Part shown: positions 33,149 to 45,554 of the stretch, one piece after another
How the letters are laid out: every line of letters starts with the position of its first letter
Position numbering within the stretch: position 1 is the first letter of the stretch
Source of the DNA: Bacillus sp. M6-12
GTDB lineage: Bacteria > Bacillota > Bacilli > Bacillales > DSM-1321
Direction: 5' to 3'
Assembly (NCBI RefSeq): GCF_002860285.1
Contig: NZ_PGVF01000006.1
Location: 403,160 to 467,159, forward strand
DNA: 64,000 nucleotides
Translations under genes and position numbers: made by a program
Notes under the pieces: generated by a model
Told to the model about the DNA's origin: nothing
Seen by the model: the letters and a program-made list of their open reading frames with translations, nothing else
The model's database searches: none

Positions 33149-33409
33149 TTCTAGAGAATGTATATATGTAAAAGGGGCGGACCTGCGCAGAGTATTCAAA
33201 ATAACAGTAGTTAATGAAAATGTAAACCCTCCAGGAATTAATATCGTTTATTATGTTATTCTTTGCTTACTTCTCAATTCCTTTTCCATGTATGGTTTGG
33301 GAGTATAAACTTCGCTTGTTTCTATCATATAAAACATCTTACAGATGGCATAGAACACTGATATGCGTTTCATACTAATCCAGATACTATTTAGTGAGGA
33401 GTGACTGGA
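33149..33409. other. Intergenic, no gene seen
   Basis: About 260 AT-rich bases lie between the metNPQ terminator and yurZ. Short hydrophobic frames exist on both strands, but none has a ribosome site. A promoter for yurZ is expected in it; I could not single one out. Confidence 0.4.
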
Positions 33410-33775
33410 ATGACTGTTGAACCGAGAAATGCTACAGAAGCTGCCATTTACGACTATAAAGCTGGACTAGGCGAGTTCATGGAAAAAATGCCCGAAATCG
33501 CCCAGCACTATAATGCCTTTACGGAGGCGTGTTTTAAAGAGGGCGTGCTGTCTCAAAGAGAAAAACAGCTGATTGCATTAGGGATCAGCCTGTACGCGCA
33601 AGATGAATACTGCATTCTTTATCATGTGAAGGGATGCCTGGATCATGGAGCTACTGAGGAAGCCATCATGGAAGCAATTGGGGTAACTGCAGCGTTTGGC
33701 GGGGGAACAGCTATGAGCCAGGCAGTGACCCTTGTTCAAGAAGCCATTCAAGACCTTAAGGGAATACAGCAGTAA
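33410..33775 (+). CDS. YurZ: carboxymuconolactone decarboxylase (AhpD-like) family protein
   Basis: The 121-residue helical protein belongs to the CMD/AhpD superfamily. The reactive-site region reads DEYCILYHVKGCLDHGA, keeping a Cys, a His and a second Cys but not the exact CxxC spacing of peroxidase-active AhpD. It matches B. subtilis YurZ, which lies between metNPQ and the suf operon in the same way. Start ATG 33410 has GAGGAG at eight bases; a GTG nine bases upstream is too close to the site. Function unproven; thiol redox chemistry is plausible. Confidence 0.85.
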   Translation: MTVEPRNATEAAIYDYKAGLGEFMEKMPEIAQHYNAFTEACFKEGVLSQREKQLIALGISLYAQDEYCILYHVKGCLDHGATEEAIMEAIGVTAAFGGGTAMSQAVTLVQEAIQDLKGIQQ

Positions 33776-33819
33776 AAGGTTATTTGTAATAAATGGAAAC
33801 CAATGATTGAACCTTAACC

Positions 33820-33844
33820 GTTTAATCAGTTTTTGATAGGGTAA
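33820..33844 (+). promoter_or_regulatory. Sigma-B-type promoter of the small ORF at 33886
   Basis: GTTTAA, a 13-base spacer and GGGTAA match the general-stress consensus GTTTAA-N12-15-GGGTAT at 11 of 12 positions. The expected start of transcription is about 35 bases before the small ORF's start. Confidence 0.65.
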
Positions 33845-33885
33845 ATAATAATTGTAATTGTATTTTTAATAGGAAAGGATGATTC

Positions 33886-34074
33886 ATTATTTACCCGCTA
33901 GAAATAAAAGCGACCAGCGAGATGGAAAAGGCGATGCAGCAATGTCACGGGATTGGTTATAATGAATATGCCCTTAAGCTGGAAAAACGAATACAGGTTG
34001 AGAAGCGAAGAGAAATAGACTATGTTAAAAGTGCTCAAATTGTTAATGATTTACAGCGAAGAGTTCATTTTTAA
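33886..34074 (+). CDS. Small helical protein (62 aa) with apparent ATT start
   Basis: The frame 33886-34074 encodes a charged, helical protein (IYPLEIKATSEMEKAMQQ..., then many Lys/Arg/Glu) ending before a strong terminator. The in-frame TGA at 33880 limits the start to ATT 33886 or 33889, with AAAGGA six or nine bases upstream, or to ATG 33922, which has no ribosome site and would lose 12 residues. Together with a sigma-B-type promoter just upstream, this looks like a real small stress gene that starts at a non-standard codon. I do not know its family. A recently mutated ATG is the alternative. Confidence 0.55.
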   Translation: MIYPLEIKATSEMEKAMQQCHGIGYNEYALKLEKRIQVEKRREIDYVKSAQIVNDLQRRVHF

Positions 34075-34079
34075 ATAAT

Positions 34080-34123
34080 AATGAAGAAAAAAGACATCGT
34101 TCTAAATTGGCGATGTCTTTTTA
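34080..34123 (+). terminator. Terminator of the small sigma-B-like gene
   Basis: AAAAAGACATCG and CGATGTCTTTTT form a 12-bp stem around an 11-base loop, with T and A runs on either side. Confidence 0.9.
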
Positions 34124-34389
34124 CATTCTCTGCTGCTTTAAAAGAATGAATCAGCGGCATAATAGAGAAACTATCGGAGACTCTGAAGAGGTTAAACGGA
34201 AGCAGCTCATGATTTCTTTCGGAAAAAAAGCAACCACTATATAGATAGGAGAAACATTTCTTTATTAGTTGCTTACAGATTTCATTTGTTATAAGATTGG
34301 AATGAGAATAAAATGAGAATGGTAGGTTTTTAACCATTACAAAAATGCTTTCTAAACAATCACACAGGATTTAAGACGGAGGTTATACT
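34124..34389 (+). promoter_or_regulatory. Promoter/leader region of the suf operon
   Basis: No gene is seen. TTGCTT (34269-34274), 17 bases and TAAGAT (34292-34297) is a fair sigma-A promoter. A short stem AATGGT...ACCATT lies in the leader near 34318-34338. No Fur box or Rrf2-type site was recognised. Confidence 0.45.
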
Positions 34390-35175
34390 ATGGCAGGTTC
34401 AACTTTAACAATTAAGGATCTTCATGTTTCTATTGAAGGTAAAGAGATATTAAAGGGTGTTAATCTAGAGATTAAAGGCGGCGAGATCCATGCGGTAATG
34501 GGACCAAATGGAACAGGGAAATCTACTCTTTCCTCAGCGATTATGGGCCACCCTAAATATGAAGTAACAAGCGGAAGCATTACTTTCGACGGCGAGGATG
34601 TATTGGAAATGGAAGTGGACGAGCGTGCCCGCGTCGGCTTATTTCTTGCAATGCAATATCCAAGTGAAATCAGCGGAGTTACAAATGCGGACTTCCTTCG
34701 ATCAGCGATTAATTCCCGCCGTGAAGAAGGCGAAGAAATATCACTAATGAAATTCATCCGCGAAATGGATAAGCAAATGGACTTCCTTGAAATGGACCAG
34801 GATATGGCCCAGCGTTATTTAAATGAAGGCTTTTCCGGCGGTGAGAAAAAGCGCAATGAAATTCTTCAGTTAATGATGCTGCAGCCAAAAATTGCGATTT
34901 TGGATGAAATCGATTCAGGTTTGGATATTGATGCATTGAAAGTTGTTTCAAAAGGAATTAATGAAATGCGCAGTGAGGATTTTGGATGCCTTATTATCAC
35001 TCACTATCAGCGCCTGCTGAATTATATCACTCCTGACTATGTACATGTTATGATGCAAGGCCGCGTCGTGAAATCTGGCGGTCCTGAGCTTGCACAGCGT
35101 TTGGAAGCTGAAGGATATGACTGGATTAAAAAAGAATTAGGCATTGAAGACGAAACTGTCGGCCAAGAAGCGTAG
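34390..35175 (+). CDS. sufC: SufC: Fe-S cluster assembly ATPase
   Basis: The 261-residue ABC-type ATPase has Walker A GPNGTGKST (about 37-45), signature SGGEKKR and Walker B IAILDEIDSGLD. It drives the SufBCD scaffold, the main Fe-S assembly complex in Bacillus. It is the first gene of sufCDSUB, with ribosome site ACGGAGG. The SufD gene follows after 14 bases. Confidence 0.97.
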   Translation: MAGSTLTIKDLHVSIEGKEILKGVNLEIKGGEIHAVMGPNGTGKSTLSSAIMGHPKYEVTSGSITFDGEDVLEMEVDERARVGLFLAMQYPSEISGVTNADFLRSAINSRREEGEEISLMKFIREMDKQMDFLEMDQDMAQRYLNEGFSGGEKKRNEILQLMMLQPKIAILDEIDSGLDIDALKVVSKGINEMRSEDFGCLIITHYQRLLNYITPDYVHVMMQGRVVKSGGPELAQRLEAEGYDWIKKELGIEDETVGQEA

Positions 35176-35189
35176 TAAGGAGGATTGCC

Positions 35190-38153
<2,964 letters not shown>

Positions 38154-38212
38154 ATGATAATAGCTTCTGTGGGCTCTAAGTCCCGGCTATTTACGAATGG
38201 AGGAAACGACCA

Positions 38213-39610
38213 ATGGCTAAGAAAATGCCAGAGATCGGTGACTATAAATATGGGTTTTCTGATAAAGACGTCTCTATTTTCCGGTCAAAGCGCGGTCTGA
38301 CACGGGAGATCGTTGAAGAAATTTCCCGAATGAAAAGCGAGCCGCAATGGATGCTTGATTTCCGCTTAAAATCGTTGGAGCATTTCTATGAAATGGCTAT
38401 GCCGCAATGGGGCGGGGACTTGGCTAGCCTTAACTTTGACGAAATAACATACTATGTTAAGCCTTCTGAGAAATCAGAACGTTCATGGGACGAGGTTCCA
38501 GAGGAAATTAAACAAACATTTGATAAATTAGGTATCCCTGAAGCAGAACAAAAGTATTTGGCTGGGGTTTCCGCACAATATGAGTCAGAAGTTGTTTATC
38601 ACAACATGAAGGAAGACCTTGAAGAGCTGGGAATCGTGTTTAAGGATACAGATTCCGCTCTTAAGGAAAATGAAGATATTTTCCGTGAGCACTGGGCAAA
38701 GGTTATTCCTCCAACTGATAACAAGTTTGCTGCATTGAACTCAGCTGTTTGGTCCGGGGGATCGTTCATTTACGTTCCTAAAGGAATTAAGGTGGATACT
38801 CCGCTGCAGGCATATTTCCGAATTAATTCAGAAAACATGGGGCAGTTTGAACGTACACTTATTATTGTTGATGAAGGCGCATCCGTACATTATGTAGAGG
38901 GCTGTACAGCACCTGTTTATACTACCAATTCCCTTCACAGTGCGGTTGTTGAAATCATCATTAAGAAAGATGCCTACTGCCGTTACACAACAATCCAAAA
39001 CTGGGCAAATAACGTGTTCAACCTGGTTACAAAACGTGCGGTTTGTGAAGCGAACGCCACGATGGAGTGGATTGACGGTAATATCGGGTCTAAGCTGACA
39101 ATGAAGTACCCTGCTGTAATCCTTAAAGGAGAAGGCGCACGCGGACTTACATTGTCCATAGCGATTGCAGGAAAAGGTCAGCACCAGGATGCAGGTGCAA
39201 AAATGATCCATCTTGCACCAAATACTTCTTCGACAATTGTTTCCAAATCAATTTCGAAGCATGGCGGCAAAGTAACCTACCGCGGAATTGTCCACTTTGG
39301 GAGAAAAGCGGATGGAGCCCGATCTAATATTGAGTGTGATACGCTCATTATGGATAATAAATCAACATCTGATACAATTCCATACAATGAAATTCTGAAC
39401 GATAACATTTCACTGGAGCACGAAGCAAAAGTTTCCAAGGTATCTGAGGAGCAGTTATTCTACCTTATGAGCCGCGGGGTATCAGAGCAGGAAGCAACTG
39501 AAATGATCGTAATGGGCTTCATCGAACCATTCACAAAAGAACTTCCAATGGAATATGCCGTTGAAATGAACCGCCTGATCAAGTTTGAAATGGAAGGTTC
39601 TATCGGATAA
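38213..39610 (+). CDS. sufB: SufB: Fe-S cluster scaffold subunit
   Basis: The 465-residue protein is the scaffold on which clusters are built with SufD and SufC. Signatures include YVEGCTAP (about 226), [36 protein letters not shown] and [21 protein letters not shown]. It is the last gene of the operon, 59 bases after sufU. The gap contains a short imperfect hairpin (AATAGC...GGG...CCC...GCTATT) that could tune relative expression. AGGAGGAA-type ribosome site. Confidence 0.97.
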   Translation: MAKKMPEIGDYKYGFSDKDVSIFRSKRGLTREIVEEISRMKSEPQWMLDFRLKSLEHFYEMAMPQWGGDLASLNFDEITYYVKPSEKSERSWDEVPEEIKQTFDKLGIPEAEQKYLAGVSAQYESEVVYHNMKEDLEELGIVFKDTDSALKENEDIFREHWAKVIPPTDNKFAALNSAVWSGGSFIYVPKGIKVDTPLQAYFRINSENMGQFERTLIIVDEGASVHYVEGCTAPVYTTNSLHSAVVEIIIKKDAYCRYTTIQNWANNVFNLVTKRAVCEANATMEWIDGNIGSKLTMKYPAVILKGEGARGLTLSIAIAGKGQHQDAGAKMIHLAPNTSSTIVSKSISKHGGKVTYRGIVHFGRKADGARSNIECDTLIMDNKSTSDTIPYNEILNDNISLEHEAKVSKVSEEQLFYLMSRGVSEQEATEMIVMGFIEPFTKELPMEYAVEMNRLIKFEMEGSIG

Positions 39611-39620
39611 AATAAATACA

Positions 39621-39655
39621 ATTAACCCCGCCCTGAAAACGGCGGGGTTAATTGT
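39621..39655. terminator. Strong bidirectional terminator after sufB
   Basis: ATTAACCCCGCC and GGCGGGGTTAAT form a perfect 12-bp stem with an eight-base loop. Confidence 0.9.
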
Positions 39656-39706
39656 ATTTAGACTTTATATTAAGATGTGCACAGGCCTTGTTAAGCCATG
39701 ATGCAA

Positions 39707-39853
39707 TTAATAACTCTGTTTGTTGTCATTTAGTTTTCTTGCTTCTTCCGGACTCGACATTTTGGTAGCTCCCGGATAATCCAGGCTGTGGTCTCGGTCG
39801 GATTCTACTCTTCCGCTATTCCTGAGCTTTTTTTCCTGGCGGTCTCTTCCCAT
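39707..39853 (-). CDS. YpzI-like small hydrophilic protein (48 aa)
   Basis: ATG 39853 is preceded on the minus strand by GGGGAGG. The 48-residue product begins MGRDRQEKKLRNSGRVESDR and is very rich in charged residues, with no cysteine or membrane segment. It resembles small Bacillus proteins I remember as the YpzI family, many of unknown or spore-related role. A longer frame from 39904 has no ribosome site. The family call is from memory and tentative. Confidence 0.65.
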   Translation of the reverse strand: MGRDRQEKKLRNSGRVESDRDHSLDYPGATKMSSPEEARKLNDNKQSY

Positions 39854-40071
39854 GGTTAAACACCTCCCCTTATTAAGTTGGCCGTAGGGTGATAGATTAT
39901 TCAAGTATACTGGGCAGTTTTAACGTATAGAATTTCTCGGTATTCATGACTTCTTTTTTTAAGTTAAAAAAGCAATGCTTCTCATGAGTTACAAGGCATA
40001 GGAAACAGGGTAATATTTATAATATATGCTGGGGCCTGCACCCTTAAATATTTTGTAAAGTAGAGGATACT

Positions 40072-40917
40072 ATGATATATATCGGTGTAACAGGATGGGG
40101 AGACCATGATAGCCTCTATCAAGAGGGGATTTCTCCAAGAGATAAGCTTAAGGTATATGCATCCCATTTCCCGGTTGTTGAGGTGGATGCTTCATTTTAT
40201 GCAATTCAGCCGAAACGTAATAATGATAAATGGGTATCAGATACACCGAATAATTTTGAGTTTATTATTAAAGCATATCAGGGAATGACCGGGCATCAGC
40301 GCGGGGAGATTCCTTTTTCGAGCAAAGAGGAAATGTTCAAGGCATACCGAGATTCGCTTCTATCGTACCAGGAGGCAGATAAATTGGCCATGTGTTTGTT
40401 TCAATTTCCTCCATGGTTTGATTGTACAAAGGAAAATGTTGATTATCTGCGCTGGTGCAAACAACAGCTTGGAAATATTCCGGCTGCGCTCGAATTTCGG
40501 AATCAGTCCTGGTTTTCGCCGAAGTTTTACGAAAAAACGCTGGCTTTCATGCGCTCGGAGGGATGGATTCACAGTGTCTGTGATGAACCGCAGGCAGGGG
40601 AAGGGTCTATACCTATTGTTTTAAAGGCTACGGATAATGAGAAAACGCTCGTCCGTTTTCACGGGCGTAACCAGCATGGATGGCAGAAGCCTGGAGGCAA
40701 AAACTGGAGGGAAGTAAGATATTTATACCGCTATAATCAAAAAGAGCTGGAGGAATGGGCAGAAATGCTGATCCAGCTTTCAAATGAAAGTAAAGATATC
40801 TATGTTATGTTCAATAATAATTCCGGGGGAGACGCGGCAGAAAATGCAAAGCAACTGATCAGTATCCTTGGCATAGAATATAAAGGGCTGGCTCCCCGGC
40901 AGCTTGATTTCTTTTAA
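40072..40917 (+). CDS. YunF: DUF72 family protein
   Basis: The 281-residue protein has the DUF72 TIM-barrel-like pattern: an N-terminal YIGVTGWGDHDSLY, then EVDASFYAIQ, LGNIPAALEFRNQSWF (about 138-153) and VRFHGRNQ (about 198), ending with DVYVMFNNNSGG-like sequence (DIYVMFNNNSGGDAAENAKQ). Biochemical function of DUF72 is not established. It is the first of three yun genes in the B. subtilis order and is followed by yunD after 43 bases. Confidence 0.88.
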   Translation: MIYIGVTGWGDHDSLYQEGISPRDKLKVYASHFPVVEVDASFYAIQPKRNNDKWVSDTPNNFEFIIKAYQGMTGHQRGEIPFSSKEEMFKAYRDSLLSYQEADKLAMCLFQFPPWFDCTKENVDYLRWCKQQLGNIPAALEFRNQSWFSPKFYEKTLAFMRSEGWIHSVCDEPQAGEGSIPIVLKATDNEKTLVRFHGRNQHGWQKPGGKNWREVRYLYRYNQKELEEWAEMLIQLSNESKDIYVMFNNNSGGDAAENAKQLISILGIEYKGLAPRQLDFF

Positions 40918-40960
40918 GATACAGCAGGTAATTAATTGAGCAAGCAGAGAGGGTTGGACG

Positions 40961-42331
40961 ATGTCTGAAATCATACATTTTTACCATATAAATGATTTGC
41001 ACAGCCATTTTGAGAACTGGCCCCGGATCTGCGAATTCCTTGAGAAGCGTAGGGAGCTCCATTCCGATACCGGAGAAGAGTTTGTGCTGGCAGATCTCGG
41101 CGACCATATGGACCGCTGGCATCCTTATACGGAAGCTACTTTAGGAAAAGGAAATGTAAAGCTGTTAAACGAAGCCGGCTTCCATTATGCTGCCATTGGT
41201 AATAATGAAGGGATTACCTTACCATTTAAAGCTTTGGATTCCTTATATAAAGGTGCCAATTTTCAAGTCCTTGCAGCAAATTTATATAAGGAGGACGGCA
41301 TCAGGCCTCAATGGTCGCTTCCGTACGCTATACATAGTACGAAAAAAGGCACCCGAATCGGTTTGATTGGCCTAACCGCTTATTATCATGCCTTTTATGG
41401 TGAACTAGGCTGGCAATTGTCTGATCCAATTGAGGAACTAAAACACCAGCTTCAGATTCTTAAGGGAGAAACAGATATGATCGTCCTTTTATCTCATCTG
41501 GGTCTCCATGAAGATGAAAGAATGGCTTTAGAATTCCCCGAAATCGATATCATTTTGGGGGCACATACACACCATATCCTGCATGAGGGAAAGCTAATTA
41601 ACCAGACTTTATTATGCTGTGCAGGCAAATATGGAGAGTTTGTGGGTCATGTTCAGGTTGTTATAGGTGAAAATCAGGCTATAGAAAAAGAAGCCCAGTT
41701 ATACGATACAAACAAGTTTGCTTATTGTAATGGTGAAAAGGAATGGGAGGATAACCTCTTTCAAAAGGGAAAATCGATGCTCGGAGAAGAAGTAACAGTA
41801 TTGCCGGAAAATCTCTCAAATGATTGGTTTGGGCCTTCTGATCTCTCCAGGCTATTATGTGAGGCCCTTAGGGAATGGTGCCATGCCGATTGTTCTTTTT
41901 TAAACGCTGGACTGCTCTTGTCCAGCCTTAACAAAGGCCCGGTAACCAAAGCTGCTCTCCATAGTATCTGTCCTCATCCTATTAATCCGTGTGCCGTAAT
42001 GCTTACTGGTGCAGAATTAAAAGAAATTTTGCAGGAGTCCAGAAACAAAGATTGGCCCCATCTGCAAATAAAAGGATTTGGTTTTAGAGGGAAAATAATG
42101 GGCTCCATGATATATGACGGGGTTGAATTTATCGCCAGTAATGCAGGGTGCCATCAGCAGCTTATTACCATTGATGGCTGTCCGATAATCCATAATAAGC
42201 TTTATCGTCTTGCTATTCCGGATATGTTTACTTTTGGAAATTTCTTTCCGGAAATACGGCGCTCGCCAAATAAAAAGTATTATATGCCGGAATTTCTTCG
42301 GGATCTATTGGCCTGGAAGCTAAAAAAATAA
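40961..42331 (+). CDS. YunD: 5'-nucleotidase-type metallophosphatase
   Basis: The 456-residue protein has an N-terminal calcineurin-like metallophosphoesterase domain (about 1-250): HINDLHSHF, LADLGDHMDR, AIGNNE, LLSHLGLHED and GAHTHHI supply the metal ligands. A C-terminal 5'-nucleotidase domain (about 280-450) has LSSLNKGPVTKAAL and CPHPINPCAV. There is no signal peptide, so the enzyme is probably cytosolic, unlike secreted UshA types. Substrate is a nucleotide or cyclic nucleotide by family, not proven. Confidence 0.9.
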   Translation: MSEIIHFYHINDLHSHFENWPRICEFLEKRRELHSDTGEEFVLADLGDHMDRWHPYTEATLGKGNVKLLNEAGFHYAAIGNNEGITLPFKALDSLYKGANFQVLAANLYKEDGIRPQWSLPYAIHSTKKGTRIGLIGLTAYYHAFYGELGWQLSDPIEELKHQLQILKGETDMIVLLSHLGLHEDERMALEFPEIDIILGAHTHHILHEGKLINQTLLCCAGKYGEFVGHVQVVIGENQAIEKEAQLYDTNKFAYCNGEKEWEDNLFQKGKSMLGEEVTVLPENLSNDWFGPSDLSRLLCEALREWCHADCSFLNAGLLLSSLNKGPVTKAALHSICPHPINPCAVMLTGAELKEILQESRNKDWPHLQIKGFGFRGKIMGSMIYDGVEFIASNAGCHQQLITIDGCPIIHNKLYRLAIPDMFTFGNFFPEIRRSPNKKYYMPEFLRDLLAWKLKK

Positions 42332-42396
42332 TGAACGTAACCGTTTCTTTTCCTATTACATAAATTAACATTGAGAAAGGAAAGGAGCGGTTATTC

Positions 42397-42699
42397 ATGG
42401 TTACCATTGAGCCTATCGTAGTGAATGGTTACACATTTATTGGTGTTTCAGTTCAGCTCCCCAAAACCAATCTTCTATCAATTTCTTCTGAGAAGGGATA
42501 TATTATGTGCGGCGCATTGGATGTAGCATTATTGAATGAGAAACTCAGCAGCAGGGAAATCATTGCCGGCAGGGCAGTGGGCGTCAGAACGCTTGGAGAA
42601 CTACTGGAGGCGCCGTTGGAATCTGTTACAACCTATGCTGAAAAACTAGGAATCACAAAAGGCATGATAGGTAAGGATGCGCTGCTGAAAATGGTATAG
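42397..42699 (+). CDS. YunC: DUF1805 protein
   Basis: The 100-residue protein fits DUF1805: YTFIGVSVQLPKTNLLSI, GYIMCGALDVALLNEKL (about 43-60) and AVGVRTLGELLEAPL. The fold has no known activity. Good AAAGGAG site; 65 bases after yunD and followed by a terminator. Confidence 0.88.
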   Translation: MVTIEPIVVNGYTFIGVSVQLPKTNLLSISSEKGYIMCGALDVALLNEKLSSREIIAGRAVGVRTLGELLEAPLESVTTYAEKLGITKGMIGKDALLKMV

Positions 42700-42743
42700 C
42701 GTTAGTATTAATGATAAAAGTGCATGAAAATACAAAAACATTT

Positions 42744-42772
42744 ACAGCCCTTGCCATTGGCAGGGTTTTTTT
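42744..42772 (+). terminator. Terminator after yunC
   Basis: CCCTTGCC and GGCAGGG form a stem with an ATT loop, followed by seven T residues. Confidence 0.85.
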
Positions 42773-43023
42773 GATGGCTATGTTAAAGCTCATTGTGGAT
42801 TTTGCCACTATGTTGATTAGAGCGGAATTAAAAGCCAAGTTTATCCGAAAAATATGTATAAAAATTCAAAAAAACTAAGAATAATTACCTAATTATGATT
42901 ATCTTTCTTCATTTTTTTTGTAAATATCCGATAATGGAAAAAGAGATTGTATTGTAGATAATTGGACTTTTTATCATCATTTTCCATTGGGAAACTATTA
43001 AATAGAGAATCAGGGGTTAAAAA
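42773..43023. other. Intergenic, no gene accepted
   Basis: Contains a 35-codon frame (ATGGCTATGTTAAAG...) without a ribosome site and an AT-rich promoter region for the HD-GYP gene. B. subtilis carries yunB near this position; I see no trace of it. Confidence 0.4.
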
Positions 43024-44127
43024 ATGAGGTTAATTAATACAAACACGCTTATCCCCGGTTTGAAGCTAGGGAGAAGCCTATATAATGAGCGCGGTCAAAT
43101 ACTGCTTAATGAGAGCGTCGAATTAACTGAACGAATGATACAGCGGCTAAGGGAGCTTGAAATCCCCTTCGTTTATATCCAGGAACCGAGGACAGAGCAT
43201 ATCGAGCCTGCTAAGTCTATTTCAGAAGAACTGAAGCGCGAAGCTGTAAAAACGATCGTGGACACCTTTGCTCAAATAGAGAAAGAAGACTTAAAAGCGT
43301 CGTTTGTTATTGAAAAAGCCGCGAAACGTTTCAATTCGCTGATTCGCCACATCCTGCAGGAAATCAACAACAATAAGGAACTGCTTACACTTTTGGCGGA
43401 TGTTTTTATCCATGATAATTATATTTTCACCCATTCTTTAAATGTAACCCTATATTCTCTGGCAATTGGGATAGAAATGAAACTGAATCAAAAACAAATT
43501 GAAATGCTGGGAATGGGCGCGATATTACATGATGTCGGGAAAATGCTCGTTCCAGCAGAAATATTGATGAAGCCTGATAAGCTGTCTGTTGAGGAGTTCG
43601 AAGAAATTAAGAAACATTCGGACCTCGGGTTTCATCTGCTGCGAAATGCAGTTACAGTGCCGCTGATCGTTGCCCATTGCGCTTATCAGCATCACGAAAG
43701 GCTTGATGGTTCGGGTTATCCAAGGGGAATCAAGGGCGGGGAGATTCACCTCTTTGGACGGATTATTGCAGTGGCAGATGTATTTGACGCGGTAACTTCT
43801 AACCGGGTATACCGTAAAGCAATGCTGCCGCACGAAGGGCTGGAAATTTTATATGCGGGTTCGGGCATCCAATTTGAATCTAAAATCATTGAGGCCTTCC
43901 GGAGAGCTGTTGCTATCTATCCAGTGGGGCTTATGGTGGAACTAAGCGATGGGCGGAAAGGTATTGTTTCCAAGCAGAATACCGGATTAAGCGATAGGCC
44001 GGTTATTGAAGTTCTTGAAGAAAACGATAAGGAGGTTGATCCTTACGAGGTGAATTTAAAGGATCGTATCGACCTAATGATTGTTGGCTGTGATACAGCC
44101 ATTTCGGCGGCCTCGATCGCCAGATAA
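43024..44127 (+). CDS. HD-GYP domain phosphodiesterase
   Basis: The 367-residue protein has an N-terminal helical region (about 1-110), an HD-GYP domain (about 125-290) and a beta-rich C-terminal extension. Metal ligands and signature residues are intact: HDNYIFTHSLNV, GAILHDVGK (about 167-175), and HHERLDGSGYPRG (about 223-235), which is the full HExxDGxGYP motif. Hydrolysis of c-di-GMP is therefore likely. No sensor domain is recognised. It is a single gene not present in the B. subtilis yun order I recall. AGGGG site upstream. Confidence 0.88.
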   Translation: MRLINTNTLIPGLKLGRSLYNERGQILLNESVELTERMIQRLRELEIPFVYIQEPRTEHIEPAKSISEELKREAVKTIVDTFAQIEKEDLKASFVIEKAAKRFNSLIRHILQEINNNKELLTLLADVFIHDNYIFTHSLNVTLYSLAIGIEMKLNQKQIEMLGMGAILHDVGKMLVPAEILMKPDKLSVEEFEEIKKHSDLGFHLLRNAVTVPLIVAHCAYQHHERLDGSGYPRGIKGGEIHLFGRIIAVADVFDAVTSNRVYRKAMLPHEGLEILYAGSGIQFESKIIEAFRRAVAIYPVGLMVELSDGRKGIVSKQNTGLSDRPVIEVLEENDKEVDPYEVNLKDRIDLMIVGCDTAISAASIAR

Positions 44128-44176
44128 GTTTTGAGTAAAATCCTGCCTGCTGAGGGTTGTGTACCAGAAATACAAA

Positions 44177-44216
44177 AACCTTGTCTTATGTCGGAAGCCC
44201 ACAGACAAGGTTTTTT
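44177..44216 (+). terminator. Terminator after the HD-GYP gene
   Basis: AACCTTGTCT and AGACAAGGTT form a 10-bp stem with a 15-base loop and six T residues. Confidence 0.85.
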
Positions 44217-44285
44217 ACGGAAAAATTTATACAAGGTGGAAACGCAATGCACGGGATCTAAGAGAAATCTCGCTCCAGGACGCCT

Positions 44286-45287
44286 TTACCGTTTTTTCTT
44301 CTTTGCAATGTCTTTGCGCTCCCAAAGCTTCAAGTGAGGATAGGGGTCAAAGCTCCATTCAGTTGTACCGTTATCTTTATAAAGGCCATAATGAAGATGC
44401 GGAGGGAATTTACCGGAAGTACCTGGCGGGCCATATCCAGTGCTGCCGACTCCGCCAATCAGCATGCCAGGTTCTACAATCTGCCCTGACTGCAGGCCTT
44501 TTGCAAAACCGCTAAGATGAGCGAAGTAGTGGTAAGTATTGTTGATATCCCTTATCCCGACACGCCATCCTCCAAACCTGTTCCAGCCTTTCATTTCAAT
44601 AATTCCATAACAAGTTGATCTAACAGGCAATCCGTAATCAGCGAATACGTCTGTACCCTCATGCGATCTCCTGCCGCCCCAGCCGCGGGCCACTCCCCAT
44701 GTGCTCCTATAGCTATAGTGAGTCCTGACTGGTACAGGGAAAGCTTTTTCCTGCAAATCTAATCGTCCAAAATGCTTGTATAATTTAGCGTTTCCCATAA
44801 TGATACCTACGGTTTTATCTCTTTTATAATAATCCCATAAGGCCATTCTGATATGGTCTTCGTCACTTCCGAATGCCAGCAGGTAATTTGTAAAGCTAAT
44901 TAAAATGTCCTCGTCAGTTTTTGCTGATGCTTTCCCATCTGCATTACCGTCCAGCCCCATCCCGCCAAAATACTTAATGGTCTTCGGGTTTTCATCTTCC
45001 TTATCTGGATTGATGGCACCGGTCCATTTTTCAGGAGGGATATTGATTCCGATAGCGCCTTTTGCCGGCTCTACATTCCTTCGTGTGCTCCTTACAGTAT
45101 GTTCAAATTGATCAACTGCAGCAAGATAATACCACGGAATATGGAAGGAAGATTCCATTCTTTGATAAAGGTCCATCCTTTGCTTCAGAACTTCATCAGG
45201 ATTAGTAGCCGCAGCTGCTTCATTTATTTTGAGCGGGCAAAGTGCTATCACAAGCATGACAGAAAAAAGGGCCCCTTTATAGCGCAT
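44286..45287 (-). CDS. YunA: secreted M23 family metallopeptidase
   Basis: The 333-residue protein has an N-terminal signal peptide (about 1-27), a lysozyme-like helical part and a C-terminal LytM/M23 domain (about 195-325). The zinc motif residues are seen in RRSHEGTDVFADYG and HLHYGLY, with HYFAHLSG between them. M23 enzymes cut peptide cross-links of peptidoglycan. The start ATG 45287 has AAAGGAG at seven bases; a longer frame to 45305 does not. Divergent from lipA; B. subtilis yunA lies in the same place. Confidence 0.88.
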   Translation of the reverse strand: MRYKGALFSVMLVIALCPLKINEAAAATNPDEVLKQRMDLYQRMESSFHIPWYYLAAVDQFEHTVRSTRRNVEPAKGAIGINIPPEKWTGAINPDKEDENPKTIKYFGGMGLDGNADGKASAKTDEDILISFTNYLLAFGSDEDHIRMALWDYYKRDKTVGIIMGNAKLYKHFGRLDLQEKAFPVPVRTHYSYRSTWGVARGWGGRRSHEGTDVFADYGLPVRSTCYGIIEMKGWNRFGGWRVGIRDINNTYHYFAHLSGFAKGLQSGQIVEPGMLIGGVGSTGYGPPGTSGKFPPHLHYGLYKDNGTTEWSFDPYPHLKLWERKDIAKKKKR

Positions 45288-45554
45288 ACCTATTCTCCTT
45301 TCCAAATTTCAGCATAATGTTATTTTGTAACCGAGATTGTATTTTCATATGCTCAAAATTATGGTAATGAATGCGGTAAACTTGTCTCCACTGGATTTTA
45401 TATGATAAAGTGACAAAGAAGCAGAAGGTAAAAGCCTTCCGAAAACTTCCATTGATCAAGGCTGGGTCCGCTTCATTCTGGTGAACGGCTTGCGCCTAGC
45501 AGCATAAAAACGCGAATTTTTTTTATAATACAAGGAAATGGAGTTGTTATCTTC

